A DNA stretch of 64,000 bases from an uncultured Verrucomicrobia subdivision 3 bacterium. Lineage in GTDB: Bacteria > Verrucomicrobiota > Verrucomicrobiia > Limisphaerales > UBA11358. The position numbers and the translations under genes are program-made. Below, piece by piece: positions 17,246-24,317 of this stretch; position 1 is the first letter of the stretch; each line of letters opens with the position of its first letter. The DNA is taken from positions 1 to 64,000 of the forward strand of contig CAIPKV010000015.1 in the NCBI GenBank assembly GCA_903865745.1. Direction: 5' to 3'. Below the pieces are notes generated by a model that saw only the letters and a program-made list of their open reading frames with translations, was not told where the DNA came from and did no database searches.

Positions 17246-20200
17246 TCATCGAAGTGCCGGCTGCTGCGAGAGATTTTCGAGCCAGCCACCATCCGGTTGC
17301 GCGTAGGGCCTGAAAGTTTCGAGGCTGCCTTCGCGGTCGTTGTAACACAGCGCGCGATTCAAGCCGAGCGTGGCCGCATTCGGCGAATCAATCAAGCTGG
17401 CCGAGTCACTCGCACTCATCTGGAAGACCACGCGCATTTCAAATTCGCTTAGGGTTTTCCGGCCCAAGTAGCGGCTCACATTATTATAAGTGTCGCAGGT
17501 GACGATGATGTGGATACCACGCGCCGAGCCTTCGGTGATGAGACTTTGCAGAATCGCAGCCGGAGTCGGCGCATCGCTGCTGCTGGAAAAACTAAATTCG
17601 TCTTCGGCGCGCAGCTTCTTAAAATTCTGCAAGCCTTGGATCAACACAAAAATCTCCGGGCCGGACGACTCATTCTCCGCGCGTCGTTTTAATTCCTCCG
17701 CCAAGCCGGTCATTGCCTCCGCGAGATTGCTGTTATTGCCTAGAATAGTTTCGTGCGGCACCGCCTGAACAATGCGCTCCATAAATTCCCGCTGCGGAAA
17801 CCCCGGCGGTGTACTGTCGAACACCACGAACCGCACGCCACTTTTCGGAAACTGCGCGGCCAGCGACAACAGTGACAACGCCAGAATCGTCGTGGTGCGC
17901 TCCTCGCTCTGGCCGACGACGAGCAGGTTGCTGCCGCTCTGCCGCCGGAAAACCGCTTCGGTCGGACCCTTGATGGAATTAGGCGCGCCAAGCCAGACGC
18001 TTACCTGCGTGGGCGTTTGCGTCGCAGACTTTTGCAAAGCCTGACGCAAGGGTATATTTTCCTGCACATCCGCGGGCGCGTTGCCTTCGAAAACAATCGG
18101 GCCGGGGTACTGTTCCGCATTTTGATCCGCGCGCTCGCGAATTTTTGCCAGATAACCGTCGCGCGTCTTGTCGGACAACCACACAGCTTGGAACGGACTA
18201 TTGCCTTCAATCGCGCCCGCCGCATCGTTATAAATCCCTTCGCCCGGCCGCGAGAGCAGACGCGGCGCCGGATTATCCTGATCCATAATCAAGTAGGCGT
18301 CGGCTTCATTACATTGCAACGCGATGCGGATAACCATCTGCCCAATGGTCGCGCGCGCCAGCGTGTAAGCCCCGCCGAGCGTCTGCGAGCCAAGCAGCAC
18401 ATGAATGCCAAACGCGCGCCCCTGCCGTACGATGCGGTCCATCAGCACGGCGGCGCCTTGCGAGATGCGATCTTCCTCGGTAAAAAACTCCTGGAACTCG
18501 TCAATCATCAATAAGGTTCGCGGCACGGCTTCCGTTGCACCGGACCGTTTGTAGCCGGCCAAATCCTGCGCGCCAACCTTGCGGAACAGATCGCCGCGCC
18601 GGCGCAATTCATCATCCACGCGTTGCAAAACACTCAGGCCGAATTCGCGATCGCTCTCAATGGCCACGACGCGTGCGTGCGGCAACCGCCGGCTCCCGTA
18701 ACACTTAAACTCGACGCCCTTCTTGAAATCCACGAGATAAAATTCCACCTCCTCCGGGCTGCACCGCAGCGCGAGATTCGTGATGATGACGTGGAACAAC
18801 GTAGATTTGCCAGACCCCGTCTTGCCCGCGATAAGCGCGTGCTGCCGTGTGCCGCTGCCAATCTCGAGGTGCTGCATTTTCGTCGCACCCGATCGGCCAA
18901 TTGGCACGCGCAACAACTCCGTCGTTTCTTCCTGCCAAATCCCTGCTTCCGCCGGCGCAATTTGCTCGAACGGCACCTCAACGCGATTCGCATCCTTGCT
19001 GTCCTCACCAATGTGCTGGAGAAAATCCGTGGCAAACTCCGGCGGCGGCGGCGGATCAAACACCAGTTGCACGCACGGCGACCGCCAGTTGGCCAACTCA
19101 AAGCCACGCTCATTTCGCACGAGACACACACTACTCTTGCGCAACTCGTCCGGCACAAAATCCGGCGGCAACGCACTCCGCTGATCCCAGTGAATCAGCG
19201 TGAACACCCCACACCGCGCGCCGCTCGCCGCGATATTGCGCAACCGCTTCGCCGCTGTGTCGCTGAAATTCACCGGGAACGACGCGATCACCAGAAAATG
19301 ATATTTCTCCGCCACGCTACCGGCCTGCGCGTTATATTCCGCGATGGTCGCATACTCGTTGCGCAGATACATCTGGATGATTTTCTCCATGTGCTCATTG
19401 AGTTCCGCGAGCTTCTCCTCGATTTGCGCCGTCTGCGTCCAGATGCGACTGTTGATGCTGCTCGACTCATAATCAGCCAAGTGCATTAGCGCGGAGAAAT
19501 TCTGCCCCAGACCAACCGGATCAAAGATTGTGAAGCTCAGCTTCCCCGGTGGCGTGGTGGCCAACAGGCGAAAAATAATATTGTTGATCGCGCCAAACGC
19601 CTCATCGCCGCTGGTCTTGCCGGTTTCAAACAAAATGGAGCCCTGCCCCGGAAACACGAGCGAGAGCGGCGCAGAAATGGTCGCGGGCCCCGGCCACTTT
19701 AAACGCGAATCTTTCGGCAACGTCTCGCAGAGTTTCTCCGCGCTGGCCTCGAGCCGCGCGAACTTCGCAGCGTTTTGAAACTCCGTCGGCGGCACCCAAT
19801 TCTTCCAAACCGCATCGGTCCACGCCGGAAAACTTTTCCCCGCCGCATCATTAGTCACGCGCAATTGTTCCACCAGCGGCGCCGTTTGCTTAATCCAATC
19901 CGCCTCCAACTCCTGCCAGCGCTGCTGGTTGACCGCCTCGACCTGCGCCATTTTGGTCTGATGCGCCTCAAAAGTCTTCCGAACTTGCGCGACGTCTTCC
20001 GCCTTTAGTTGCGCCATGACCCCGACGTGATTTTTCTGCAAGCGTTCGAGTTCTGCGCTGCGCCATTCCTGATTTTTTTGCACGAGCCGCGACGCCTTCT
20101 CGCTGATAACGGTCGCGTTGCTGCTGCGCGAATGGCTGATGTCGCGGACGGCCTGCCGCCACTCGAGGTTGAACGTCTGCTTGGCCGTTTCAAATTCATT

Positions 20201-21121
20201 TTTGATCCGCGCCTGTTCCGACTGGAGATACGCGGCGGACTTTTCGATGCACGCATCAAACAACCGGCGCAGCTTGGCCATATCACCGGCGATGGTTTTG
20301 GCCAGTGGCGCCGCCGCATGGCCACCGAGAAAATAAACTATCACCACGAGCAAGAATCCGCCCAGCGCGATGCCGGCGGCCACATGAGAAATCACGTTCC
20401 GACCAAAATGCGCGAGCACGGGATCAGCCGCCGCGATGCCCACTAGCAGCACGGCCAACAGCCAGACAGGCGCGTATTTGAAAACAACCGGCAGCGGATA
20501 CTTGCCAAAGTGTTTGAGATTGCCGGCGGTTTGCTCCTGCAACTTCTGAAACTCGCTGAACAGCGCAATGTGATCCGGCTTCAAATCCGGTTCCGGCCAC
20601 GCACGCCCGGCCGCCAGCAGCCGCCGGAAGGTTCCGTACCCGCCAAACTTACTGCGCGCCGCCGCTTCGAGCCGCGCCAGTTCCTCGCCGGCGGCAGTCA
20701 GGTTTTGCTGAAAATTGTTGTAATCCGTCGTCGCGCTGACGAGCGCCTCATCGCGGTGGACTTCCGCCGCCTGCACGCCTTGTTGCGTGCGCTCTTTCCA
20801 AACTTCATCGCACTCACTAATGGCGTTCGTGACGCGCTGGCTGACGGCCGAGTGCGCACGGGTAATGCGTGATTTGCGCTGGTCAAAGCGATTTTGCAGC
20901 CGTTCTTTGGCCTCGGCCAAGGCGTCCATGGCCTCCACCTCGCGCTCATGCGCCGCGATTTCCTGCGCCTGGTTCTGCGCCTCGAGCGCGGTGGCGGCGG
21001 CGGCGGTCTGAACGCGATAATCGCTCGCCAATTTCTCCTCGCGCGCGACAAAATCACGCACGACGCGCTTGAGCGCGTCCAGCAAGGCGAGCATTTCGTT
21101 CACGCCGGGCTGGCTATTCAC
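17246..21121 (-). CDS. membrane-anchored FtsK/SpoIIIE-type ATPase (type VII secretion EccC/EssC-like)
   Basis: This 1291-residue protein has a coiled-coil N-terminus (about 1-200), two transmembrane helices (about 210-275), a second coiled coil (about 290-440) and then three FtsK-like segments. The first (about 480-700) lacks a proper P-loop (FETGKTSGDEAFG). The second has an intact Walker A (AGKTGSGKST, about 763-772) and Walker B (LLMIDEFQEF, about 868). The third (from about 1050) is degenerate (VVGQSEERTTT). Three tandem domains after two membrane helices recall EccC/EssC, but here the middle domain is the intact one. It overlaps the upstream 70-residue gene by 8 bases. Partners are the three small helical proteins encoded before it. 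Confidence 0.85.
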   Translation of the reverse strand: MNSQPGVNEMLALLDALKRVVRDFVAREEKLASDYRVQTAAAATALEAQNQAQEIAAHEREVEAMDALAEAKERLQNRFDQRKSRITRAHSAVSQRVTNAISECDEVWKERTQQGVQAAEVHRDEALVSATTDYNNFQQNLTAAGEELARLEAAARSKFGGYGTFRRLLAAGRAWPEPDLKPDHIALFSEFQKLQEQTAGNLKHFGKYPLPVVFKYAPVWLLAVLLVGIAAADPVLAHFGRNVISHVAAGIALGGFLLVVIVYFLGGHAAAPLAKTIAGDMAKLRRLFDACIEKSAAYLQSEQARIKNEFETAKQTFNLEWRQAVRDISHSRSSNATVISEKASRLVQKNQEWRSAELERLQKNHVGVMAQLKAEDVAQVRKTFEAHQTKMAQVEAVNQQRWQELEADWIKQTAPLVEQLRVTNDAAGKSFPAWTDAVWKNWVPPTEFQNAAKFARLEASAEKLCETLPKDSRLKWPGPATISAPLSLVFPGQGSILFETGKTSGDEAFGAINNIIFRLLATTPPGKLSFTIFDPVGLGQNFSALMHLADYESSSINSRIWTQTAQIEEKLAELNEHMEKIIQMYLRNEYATIAEYNAQAGSVAEKYHFLVIASFPVNFSDTAAKRLRNIAASGARCGVFTLIHWDQRSALPPDFVPDELRKSSVCLVRNERGFELANWRSPCVQLVFDPPPPPEFATDFLQHIGEDSKDANRVEVPFEQIAPAEAGIWQEETTELLRVPIGRSGATKMQHLEIGSGTRQHALIAGKTGSGKSTLFHVIITNLALRCSPEEVEFYLVDFKKGVEFKCYGSRRLPHARVVAIESDREFGLSVLQRVDDELRRRGDLFRKVGAQDLAGYKRSGATEAVPRTLLMIDEFQEFFTEEDRISQGAAVLMDRIVRQGRAFGIHVLLGSQTLGGAYTLARATIGQMVIRIALQCNEADAYLIMDQDNPAPRLLSRPGEGIYNDAAGAIEGNSPFQAVWLSDKTRDGYLAKIRERADQNAEQYPGPIVFEGNAPADVQENIPLRQALQKSATQTPTQVSVWLGAPNSIKGPTEAVFRRQSGSNLLVVGQSEERTTTILALSLLSLAAQFPKSGVRFVVFDSTPPGFPQREFMERIVQAVPHETILGNNSNLAEAMTGLAEELKRRAENESSGPEIFVLIQGLQNFKKLRAEDEFSFSSSSDAPTPAAILQSLITEGSARGIHIIVTCDTYNNVSRYLGRKTLSEFEMRVVFQMSASDSASLIDSPNAATLGLNRALCYNDREGSLETFRPYAQPDGGWLENLSQQPALR

Positions 21122-21326
21122 ATTCGCTCCTGACTTTTTTCACAAGTTCCTCAAGTTGTTCCAAGACCATCGTCGCGCGATTCACGTGCGCCGAGAGCTC
21201 CACGATATATTTGCGTTCGAACTCATCGCTCTTCGCATCGCGCCAGAAGTTTTTCGTCTCGTCCCACTGGAGCGAGAGCTCGCGCATCAAGCCAATCAAA
21301 CGCCCACGGTTGCCGCTTAAATTCAT
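21114..21326 (-). CDS. small helical WXG100-like protein (70 residues)
   Basis: The 70-residue product is nearly all helical. The centre QWDETKNFWRDAKSDEFERKY resembles the turn and second helix of WXG100-type helical hairpins, with tryptophan and acidic/aromatic residues in the usual register but no strict W-x-G. It overlaps the preceding gene by 4 bases and the FtsK-type ATPase gene by 8 bases, which indicates translational coupling. A role as substrate or adaptor of the ATPase is inferred from context. Confidence 0.75.
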   Translation of the reverse strand: MNLSGNRGRLIGLMRELSLQWDETKNFWRDAKSDEFERKYIVELSAHVNRATMVLEQLEELVKKVRSECE

Positions 21327-21853
21327 TTCGCCTCCTCCGTCGCCGGTTCGGCGGTGCTGGTTTTAGCGACGGTCGGCGCGCCGACGCTGCGGTAAGCGTC
21401 CAACGCCTTGAGCGCCTGGTCAAGATAAGCGACCGCGCCCGCCATGTCGCTGGCGAGAAAGCCGTGCAGTTGTTCGATCTGTTTCATCAAGGGCGCGGCC
21501 CGGTTATCGAGCTCATTATCCCAGCGCTTCAAAAGTTTCAGCTTGGACTCCGCCGCCTGCACCGCGCGCTGCGTGCGCTGCACCGCCATCTGCAAGATAG
21601 CCGACGTGCCGGTGGGGATGCTCGAAATCGTGGCGTTGAACAACTCCTGTTTCGCCTCCTCCAACCGCCGTTCGCGCCGGCGCAACTCCTGTTCCCACGC
21701 CAGCTTCTGGTCATGCTGCAACCACAACCGGGTGCGCGACATCTCATTCCCCACTTCTTCGAGCACCGGGCGCGCCTGACTGAGGAACACGATGAGTTGC
21801 GCGCGGAAATTCTCCAGCGCTTCGACCGACGTGATCTGGGCTTTGCCGGCCAT
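21323..21853 (-). CDS. coiled-coil protein of the WXG100/FtsK cluster (176 residues)
   Basis: This protein is predicted to be almost entirely helical, with a long charged coiled coil (about residues 45-75, WEQELRRRERRLEEAKQEL) and a small alanine/threonine-rich tail. It starts 3 bases after the 90-residue gene ends and overlaps the next gene by 4 bases. I do not recognise a named family. It could be a double-length WXG/LXG-like hairpin or a structural adaptor. Confidence 0.75.
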   Translation of the reverse strand: MAGKAQITSVEALENFRAQLIVFLSQARPVLEEVGNEMSRTRLWLQHDQKLAWEQELRRRERRLEEAKQELFNATISSIPTGTSAILQMAVQRTQRAVQAAESKLKLLKRWDNELDNRAAPLMKQIEQLHGFLASDMAGAVAYLDQALKALDAYRSVGAPTVAKTSTAEPATEEAK

Positions 21854-21856
21854 GGG

Positions 21857-22129
21857 TCAGCGCTGGTTCAGATACTCCTCGATGCGTTGCGCCTTGCGGA
21901 GCAGATACGGCGTATGCTCCTTGGACAGCTCCACAAACTTCTTCAGCGCCTTGAGCGTCTGCTTAAATTCCTCGGCAAACTTCTCGTGCTCCTGATCCGA
22001 CCAGGTGTCACCGAGCGCCGCGAACCGCGCGTGCAACAGCGTGAGCCGGTTCTCGAGGTCGCTGTTAAACCGCTGCAGTTCCTCGGCGAACCGCCGCACC
22101 TTCTCCGGTTCCATGATTGCCTGGGCCAT
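21857..22129 (-). CDS. WXG100-like small helical protein (90 residues), first gene of the cluster
   Basis: Length, all-helical pattern and the central turn LGDTWSDQEHEKFAEEF match the WXG100 (ESAT-6/EsxA) fold, with W-S-D in place of W-x-G. The N-terminal helix (EPEKVRRFAEELQRFNSDLENRLTLLHARF) is amphipathic, as in family members. WXG100 proteins are secreted by, or activate, FtsK/SpoIIIE-type ATPases in type VII systems. This gene leads a four-gene operon ending in such an ATPase. Confidence 0.78.
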   Translation of the reverse strand: MAQAIMEPEKVRRFAEELQRFNSDLENRLTLLHARFAALGDTWSDQEHEKFAEEFKQTLKALKKFVELSKEHTPYLLRKAQRIEEYLNQR

Positions 22130-22222
22130 AATTTAGCTTGGGTGAATGTTACACCGCACTATCGCAAACCTTTGGGCATTCCGCAATCGGCGGCTTGATA
22201 AGAATTAGCCCCCAAGCCAAAC

Positions 22223-22245
22223 GGCGTGAACGCAAAGTTCACGCC
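22223..22245 (-). terminator. hairpin between hemC and the WXG100 operon
   Basis: Perfect 9-base arms GGCGTGAAC and GTTCACGCC enclose a 5-base loop about 30 bases past the hemC stop codon. On the minus strand only a short T-rich tail follows (GTTTGG), so termination may be partial. The WXG100 operon start lies a further 95 bases on. Confidence 0.5.
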
Positions 22246-22274
22246 GCGCTTTGATAATTATAATTTACCGCAAC

Positions 22275-23276
22275 TTACTTCAGCTCCGCGGCAATCTGTT
22301 CGCCGAGCGCCGCCGCCTCCGCGATGGGGCGCTTCGCCTCCCCGCACTTCACCACTTCATCGCGGAAAGAAATCGCCTTCAAAGTGATCTTGGTGCCGAC
22401 AATCTCCGCGTGCGCGCCCACGGGACTCTGGCAACCGCCACCCATCCCGCGCAGAAAAGCGCGCTCCGCCGTGACCGCCGCGAACGTCTCGGCATGATTC
22501 AGCCGCGCCACAATCTTCGCGATGCGCTCATCGTTTTCGCGGATTTCGATGCCGATGGCCCCCTGCCCCACACACGGCAGCATCACTTCCAAATCCAAAA
22601 CCGTCGCGAGCAGGCCGTCTGGCACGGCATCGCCCTTGATGGTGCCGTCCGCATTGATACCGAAGTTCAAGCGCTTCAGGCCGGCGAGCGCCAGGATGGT
22701 GGCGTCCACTTCACCGCGCTCCGCCACCTTCTGCATGCGCGTGGCCACGTTGCCGCGTATCTCCACGATGTTCAAATCCGGTCGCGCGGCGAGCAAAGAC
22801 TGTTTGCGCCGCGTGCTGCTGGTCGCGATGGTGGCGCCGGGGGGAAAATCTTTCAGCTTGAGGTGCGGCTTGAACCCGCGCATTTCCTTGGCCCCGGCGG
22901 TACCGGACTTGGATTTCGACTGAAAGGCCGCGTCGCGATAGATGAGGACATCGCGCACGTCCTCGCGCTTCGGCGTGGCGGCGAGATACAGGCCGGCGGG
23001 CAGTTCGGTGGGCAAATCTTTCAAGCTGTGCACCGCGAGATCCGCCTGACCGTTGAGCAACGCCACTTCCAGTTCCTTGGTGAAGAGACCTTTGGGCAGA
23101 CTGGGGTCCGTCTTGGCCATGGAAGCTTTCTGGAGCTTATCGCCGGTGGTCTTGATGAGCTTCAATTCGAACGTGAGTTCCGGGAAGGCAGCGCGGCACA
23201 GCGCCGCGATCATGTTGGACTGGGCGAGCGCGAGGGCGCTGCCCCGGGTGCAGATGATAATCGGTTTTTCAGGCAT
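22275..23276 (-). CDS. hemC: hydroxymethylbilane synthase (porphobilinogen deaminase)
   Basis: The enzyme condenses four porphobilinogens to hydroxymethylbilane in tetrapyrrole synthesis. I start at ATG 23276 (MPEKPIIICTRGSALALAQ), giving 333 residues. The motifs TRGSALALAQ, HSLKDLPTE, SSTRRKQ and RAFLRGMGGGCQSPVG are intact. Cysteine C282 in GGGCQSP is the dipyrromethane cofactor attachment site. Longer upstream starts run into repeat DNA and have no similarity. Confidence 0.95.
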   Translation of the reverse strand: MPEKPIIICTRGSALALAQSNMIAALCRAAFPELTFELKLIKTTGDKLQKASMAKTDPSLPKGLFTKELEVALLNGQADLAVHSLKDLPTELPAGLYLAATPKREDVRDVLIYRDAAFQSKSKSGTAGAKEMRGFKPHLKLKDFPPGATIATSSTRRKQSLLAARPDLNIVEIRGNVATRMQKVAERGEVDATILALAGLKRLNFGINADGTIKGDAVPDGLLATVLDLEVMLPCVGQGAIGIEIRENDERIAKIVARLNHAETFAAVTAERAFLRGMGGGCQSPVGAHAEIVGTKITLKAISFRDEVVKCGEAKRPIAEAAALGEQIAAELK

Positions 23277-23283
23277 AAAATCT

Positions 23284-23310
23284 GGCCACAGAGTGGCACA
23301 GATGAAACAC
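23284..23310. repeat. short copy of the CCACAGATG-type dispersed repeat upstream of hemC
   Basis: The sequence GGCCACAGAGTGGCACAGATGAAACACC just before the hemC start resembles the arms of the inverted repeat at 33248-33325 (AGCCACAGATG..CACAGATGGAACAC). It appears to be a solo or partial copy and lies where the hemC leader would be transcribed. Confidence 0.45.
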
Positions 23311-23350
23311 CGATGGAAAGCAAACAACGCGGCGGCGGGGCCGCTTTGAT

Positions 23351-23496
23351 GGTAGGGATGGTGCGCTGCGCCGTCCCCGGCGCCGAGCGCAGCGTCAGGC
23401 GACGGAACCGAATGCTATGAGAAGCCGGGTCAAGCCACGTTCGTTCCGCCCTCGCTACGCTGACGGGCGGGGACAGCGCAGCGCACTGTCCCTACC
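23351..23496. repeat. palindromic 146-bp element (MITE-like)
   Basis: Arms of 29 bases at 23351-23379 and 23468-23496 form an inverted repeat (GGTAGGGATGGTGCGCTGCG... against ...CGCAGCGCACTGTCCCTACC) with three mismatches. The interior carries CCCTCGCTACGCTGACGGGCGG. No reading frame within it looks coding. Its form suits a dispersed non-autonomous element. It lies between hemC and array C. Confidence 0.7.
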
Positions 23497-23552
23497 CTTG
23501 GGATTAGGAAACCGACCTTGTGTTGGGAAACGATGGCCTTGGACCTCGCACC

Positions 23553-23825
23553 ATCGCCGTTGGCGTGACCGCCAAGCCCGTAGCTGCCACCGCCAAGGCC
23601 GTCGGCGTGAGGTTCAAGGCCGTTACCGGGTCCGCCAAGGCCGTTGGCGTCAATCTCAAGGCCGTTGCCCTAAGCTCCAAGGCCGTAGCTGTGACCGTCA
23701 AGGCCGTCGGCGCGTTGTCCAAGGCCGTTGCTCTGTCCGTCAAGCCCGTTGCCGTGACCGCCAAGGCCGTTGCGCTGTCCGCCAAGGCCGTTGGGATGAG
23801 TTCCAAGGCCGTTGGCGTCGGCCAA
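23553..23825. repeat. tandem array C: 13 degenerate units of 21 bp
   Basis: Thirteen gap-free 21-base units share the start AAGGCCGTTGSCGT and diverge in the last 7 bases. The first unit begins ATCGCCGTTGG and is the most divergent. Because 21 is a multiple of 3 the array is open in several frames on both strands (for example repeats of KAVGVxx), but there is no other sign of coding. It lies between the palindromic element and a 29-residue frame. Confidence 0.85.
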
Positions 23826-23837
23826 ACCTTGGTTTGC

Positions 23838-23927
23838 CTACCTTTTAAACCCCAAATAGCCAAGATAAAGGGCAAATGCCCCTCCGAGCATGATGACCGT
23901 CCATCCCATGAAGCCGTATGCACTCAT
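23838..23927 (-). CDS. 29-residue single-pass membrane peptide, hypothetical
   Basis: The frame starts at ATG 23927 and encodes MSAYGFMGWTVIMLGGAFA plus LYLGYLGFKR, a clean single transmembrane helix with a basic end. An AAGG lies directly before the ATG, which is too close for an ideal ribosome-binding site. Size and shape recall the small accessory subunits of membrane complexes, but no family can be assigned. It stops 13 bases before array C on the far side of its promoter region. Confidence 0.4.
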   Translation of the reverse strand: MSAYGFMGWTVIMLGGAFALYLGYLGFKR

Positions 23928-24064
23928 CCTTGGGCAGGAGCCTAAAACGCGAATTTGCCGTTCCGATGGCGGAATGGTGAAATTTTAGCGCCATAGTGGA
24001 TTGCGCTATGGCCTAAGTCGTCAGGGGCTTGCGTGGCGCGGGGAAATTGCTATTTTAAGGGCCA

Positions 24065-24220
24065 ATGAAATTTGCTCTGGCCATTCTGACCTTCGCGCTG
24101 TTCGCCTTCTTCATCAGTTGGGGCATCATCGAGCTGCTCAAAGGCCAGCCGTGGTTGCTGCTCGCCTCGGTCGGCGTGTTCCTCGGCACTTTCATCAAGT
24201 TCGGCTGCCAGACGCATTAA
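24065..24220 (+). CDS. 51-residue membrane protein with two hydrophobic segments, hypothetical
   Basis: An AAGGG lies 6 bases before ATG 24065. The product (MKFALAILTFALFAFFISWG..., then LLKGQPWLLLASVGVFLGTFIKFGCQTH) has two hydrophobic helices joined by a short polar turn, a pattern of small helical-hairpin membrane proteins. It is divergent from the 29-residue frame. I do not know the family. Confidence 0.65.
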   Translation: MKFALAILTFALFAFFISWGIIELLKGQPWLLLASVGVFLGTFIKFGCQTH

Positions 24221-24226
24221 ACGGAA

Positions 24227-24317
24227 GTCAGCAGCTAGCAGTTAGAAGGTAGCAGGGCAGCGGCGGTTTTCATTTTCCTCACTCCCTGACTCCAATCTCC
24301 TATTTCCCAATTCCTAT
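24227..24317. repeat. two runs of degenerate 7-bp units
   Basis: The first run, 24227-24254, is four units GTCAGCA GCTAGCA GTTAGAA GGTAGCA. The second, 24276-24317, is six units of the form YTCCNAT (TCCTCAC TCCCTGA CTCCAAT CTCCTAT TTCCCAA TTCCTAT). The second run covers the stop codon of the minus-strand protease gene. These resemble the heptanucleotide STRR repeats described in heterocystous cyanobacteria in form, not in sequence. Confidence 0.65.

Noticed and set aside
18017-20446. Plus-strand arginine-rich frames over the FtsK-type gene
   Set aside because: Shadow frames of the minus-strand ATPase gene.
23504-23945. Repeat proteins KAVGVxx and TALxxxP over array C
   Set aside because: Same reason as array A: both strands are open and the consensus is at DNA level.
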